A stretch of 64,000 nucleotides of DNA, taken from the NCBI RefSeq assembly GCF_017591435.1, contig NC_059289.1:13433426-13497425 (forward strand), read 5' to 3'. This DNA comes from Portunus trituberculatus (Eukaryota; Arthropoda; Malacostraca; Decapoda; Portunidae). The notes under the pieces were generated by a model. It ran no database searches. It saw only the letters and a list, made by a program, of their open reading frames with translations, and was not told the DNA's origin. Positions 61,499 to 64,000 of this stretch are shown in pieces (the first letter of the stretch is position 1; each line of letters opens with the position of its first letter). A program made the position numbers and the translations under genes.

Positions 61499-62060
61499 AG
61501 CGGCGGCGGCGGCGGCAGCGGGGCGGCACAACACACCACAACACTCGTGCGCCACAATCAGCGGGTCATGGCGGTTTCTTGACCCGCAGCACAAATTTCC
61601 AACGCACAGTAAACTTCAGGGCGAGAAGAGGCGGAGGACAGGGGTGGGGATGAGGTACATTTACTCAGCGTTTTCATTCATCTTACTCATTAACTAGCAC
61701 ATAACGAGCACTACAGACAGATTGTAGCACTGCCAGGCCCTGCTTCCCGTCCACTACCCGACTGTTGGGCTCCCATTCCTGAAGGCGAAGTGATCGCGAA
61801 GAGAAAACGAGGCTGGCACTGCGAGACGTCCAGCGCGCGCGTCCCAGGCAGCGGGCCGGGTGAGACTGCCAGCCTCAGAGCCCTCCTACCCTAGTGATGG
61901 TTGAGCCGCTGCGCGAGACGACTGGCTGGCTGGGTAGGTGGCAGGCTGGCTGGATGGCCTCGGCTGGGTAGGTGGCTAGCTGGCTGCCTTGGAGATGCTG
62001 AAATAGGCTAGTTAACGCGAGTGGTGCCACGTTGATGCTTCGTCACCGCTGTGCCAGAGG
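61499..62060 (-). promoter_or_regulatory. Probable 5' UTR and CpG-rich promoter region of the Side-like gene
   Basis: Immediately upstream of the start codon the sequence turns GC- and CpG-rich, including a CGG run at 61501-61517 and dense CpG around 61790-61920, in contrast with the AT-rich and microsatellite flanks. No convincing TATA box or initiator was fixed and the transcription start is unknown. A further 5' non-coding exon is possible. The call rests on position and composition only. Confidence 0.4.
61921..61987 (+). repeat. GGCTGGCTGGGTAGGTGGC-type short tandem repeat
   Basis: GGCTGG and GGGTAGGTGGC words repeat three times in the GC-rich upstream region. Confidence 0.7.
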
Positions 62061-62696
62061 TTTGCTTCTTCGTTCACATTGAGGTGCCGAAGAATGTAGG
62101 CAAAGGAAAGGGAGGCGAGAGAGCTCCTTACATAAACTTATGCACCGACACTTAGTTGATTTTAGTGGTCGTGCTTCGTTCCCAAATTATTGCGGTATTT
62201 TTAAAGTAGGTAAATCTGCAGCCAATGTATCGATTGCTTCAATTCCTTCACTGAGAAGCAGGAGGGGAAGGAAGCGAAAAATACTGGGTTTTAGAATCGT
62301 CCGGAAAAGGGGAAACGAAGGAAGGAAAGAGACACGACGCAAGAAAAAGCACTAAAGAGGAAATTTAGGAACTGTAATGGATTGGCGACGAAAAGAGGAG
62401 AAAGACAAAAATTAAAGAATAAAGGACGATAAGAAGAAGATGGACAGGAAGCGGAAGAGAATAATAAAAGGAGTGGAGAGCAATACGACATAGAGTAAAA
62501 AGAAAAAAATGGTTACAGCAACAAAAAGAAACAAGACTTGAAAAGAGGAACTGCCACAGGCAAGAAGAAGGCGAAGAAAAGGAAAAGGGGTAAGGAAAGA
62601 ATGACAAAGAAAGTTTGATAACGAGAGATGAATAGGCAATGACACTAGAGGAAGTGGGGGAGGAAATATCAAACACAAAGGGGCAAAGATAAAGGG

Positions 62697-62699
<3 letters not shown>

Positions 62700-62761
<62 letters not shown>
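62700..62761 (+). repeat. GA microsatellite
   Basis: 62 bases of GA upstream of the gene. Confidence 0.94.
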
Positions 62762-62763
<2 letters not shown>

Positions 62764-63003
62764 GGGGAAGGGAAGAGAGGAGCAAAGAAGGAGCCTCTTA
62801 GGTAATGAAGCAGGATAGTGTGGGTGGTGATGGTGGAGGGGGAGGAGAAGGGAGTAGGAGTTTAGTAAGGGAAGAAAAGAATGTGCTCCCACCCATACAC
62901 GTCTTTTATCCCTTGATCCACCTATCTATTTATTCACCTTCCCATCCATCCCGCCCTACAACCCTAATCTTCCTCCAGCAAATGAAAATTCTTATTATCG
63001 ACA

Positions 63004-63037
<34 letters not shown>

Positions 63038-63492
63038 GCCAATAGACATTCAGGAAATAAAGAATATCAGGACAAACGAAGAATACAGGTGAGTGCCAAT
63101 GCTTCACACCTGTGCGTATTTCTTCATTAAAGAGAACTATTTCCCAGAGTGGATTAATAAAGGAAGAGGAGGAGGAGAAAGGAAGGAAGGAGAAAGGGCA
63201 GGGAAAGAGGATAGTAAAAACAGAAAAGAAGGAACAAGAGAGAAATTCCAGAAGAGTAGAAATATATGAGACAGGGACGAGGAAGGAAGGAGGAAAAGAA
63301 AGGCAGAGAGTAGACAGGAGAAAGGACGGATGGAGGAAAGGAAGGAGAAATGCTGCAAGGAAGAGGAGGAAGAAAGGAGGAGAGGAAGGATGGCGAGAGG
63401 AGGTGAATAAGCACTAAGGTATGAAGGAGCGACTCAACTCAACTCTAAGGAGACCTGAAATCCACAACAAGAGACGGGGTAAGTGTAAACCT

Positions 63493-63677
63493 TCCTCTTC
63501 CTCTTCCTCTTCCTCTTCCTCTTCCTCTTCCTCTTCCTTCTCTTGCTCCCCTTCTTCCTTCCCTTCCTCTTCTCACCCCTTAAATCACCACCACCACCAC
63601 CACCACCACCACCTCCTCCTCCTCCTCCTCCTCCTCCTCCTCCTCCTCCTCCTCCTCCTCCTCCTCCTCCTCCTCCT
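63493..63677 (+). repeat. CTCTTC, CCA and CTC arrays
   Basis: CTCTTC hexamers 63493-63540, CCA 63587-63612 and CTC 63613-63677. Confidence 0.92.
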
Positions 63678-64000
63678 ACTTCGCCTTTGGTCACAAATAA
63701 CCTGATTAGAGGAAATAGGTCTGTTGTTGTTTGCTCCATCATATTCCCTCCTCCTCCTCCTCATTATTCTTTAGCGCCAGGTACACCAGGTAGCCGGCAT
63801 TACTACCAGCACTACATCACCTTCAGCACACAAGGCACGGTGGTTAATAAGAGTATCGAGAAAGGGAGTGTAGCGCCGCCTCCCAGCACCAGTGGTCTGC
63901 GTGTCGCGGTGTCCAGGCTGGTTACCGCTGATGTACTGTGTGTGCCCGCCTTCACCAACTCAGAAGAGGAAATTATACGAATTTGGGGAGGTGCGTCATG

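Larger units (their letters stand above)
62061..64000. other. Upstream flank, no gene recognised
   Basis: Mostly purine-rich on the plus strand (62250-62880 and 63100-63420) with GA arrays (62700-62761, 63008-63036), a CTCTTC array (63493-63540), a CCA array (63587-63612) and a CTC array (63613-63677). 63760-64000 is ordinary mixed sequence with no recognised ORF. Confidence 0.7.

Overview
The window is eukaryotic and looks like a malacostracan crustacean, most likely a brachyuran crab. The grounds are an arthropod-type gene spread over small exons and very large introns, an extraordinary density of long dinucleotide and trinucleotide microsatellites, a tRNA-derived SINE, and several short dispersed repeats of a kind I associate with decapod genomes. 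The species call is inference. The protein family call rests on the translated exons.

Only one protein-coding gene can be supported. It lies on the minus strand and fills almost the whole window. Its signal-peptide exon is at 61417-61498. Eleven further coding exons follow leftward: 30764-30878, 30021-30223, 23053-23160, 20643-20903, 17184-17335, 16001-16142, 13501-13631, 12670-12829, 9074-9367, 2146-2315 and 265-327. All twelve join in frame through GT/AG sites to give 627 codons with no stop. The product is a signal peptide, five immunoglobulin domains and most of a fibronectin type III domain. This is the ectodomain layout of the Sidestep (Side) family of arthropod cell-surface proteins, the partners of Beaten path (Beat) receptors in axon guidance. 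The end of the FN3 domain, the membrane segment and the cytoplasmic tail lie beyond the left edge. The exact Side paralogue cannot be decided here.

The layout is as follows. 1-264 is the start of a truncated intron. 265-30878 holds eleven exons with introns of 0.5 to 6.9 kb. 30879-61416 is a 30.5-kb first intron with no supported gene in it. 61499-62060 is GC-rich sequence just upstream of the start codon, probably 5' UTR and promoter. 62061-64000 is upstream flank, mostly purine-rich low-complexity sequence.

Non-coding content includes a tRNA-SINE at 15530-15823, three copies of a TTAA-flanked miniature inverted-repeat element (34546-34732, 35091-35304, 54636-54848), a hAT-like terminal-inverted-repeat element at 29476-29707, a LINE-like 3' tail near 33000-33149, an unnamed dispersed repeat in at least seven pieces, several minisatellites, and roughly a hundred microsatellite arrays. 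Most long open reading frames in the window are translations of microsatellites or homopurine/homopyrimidine tracts and are not genes. No RNA gene, CRISPR array or novel multi-gene system was found. The most interesting material is the relation between microsatellites and splice sites, complementary repeat arrays able to fold the pre-mRNA, and nested transposons.
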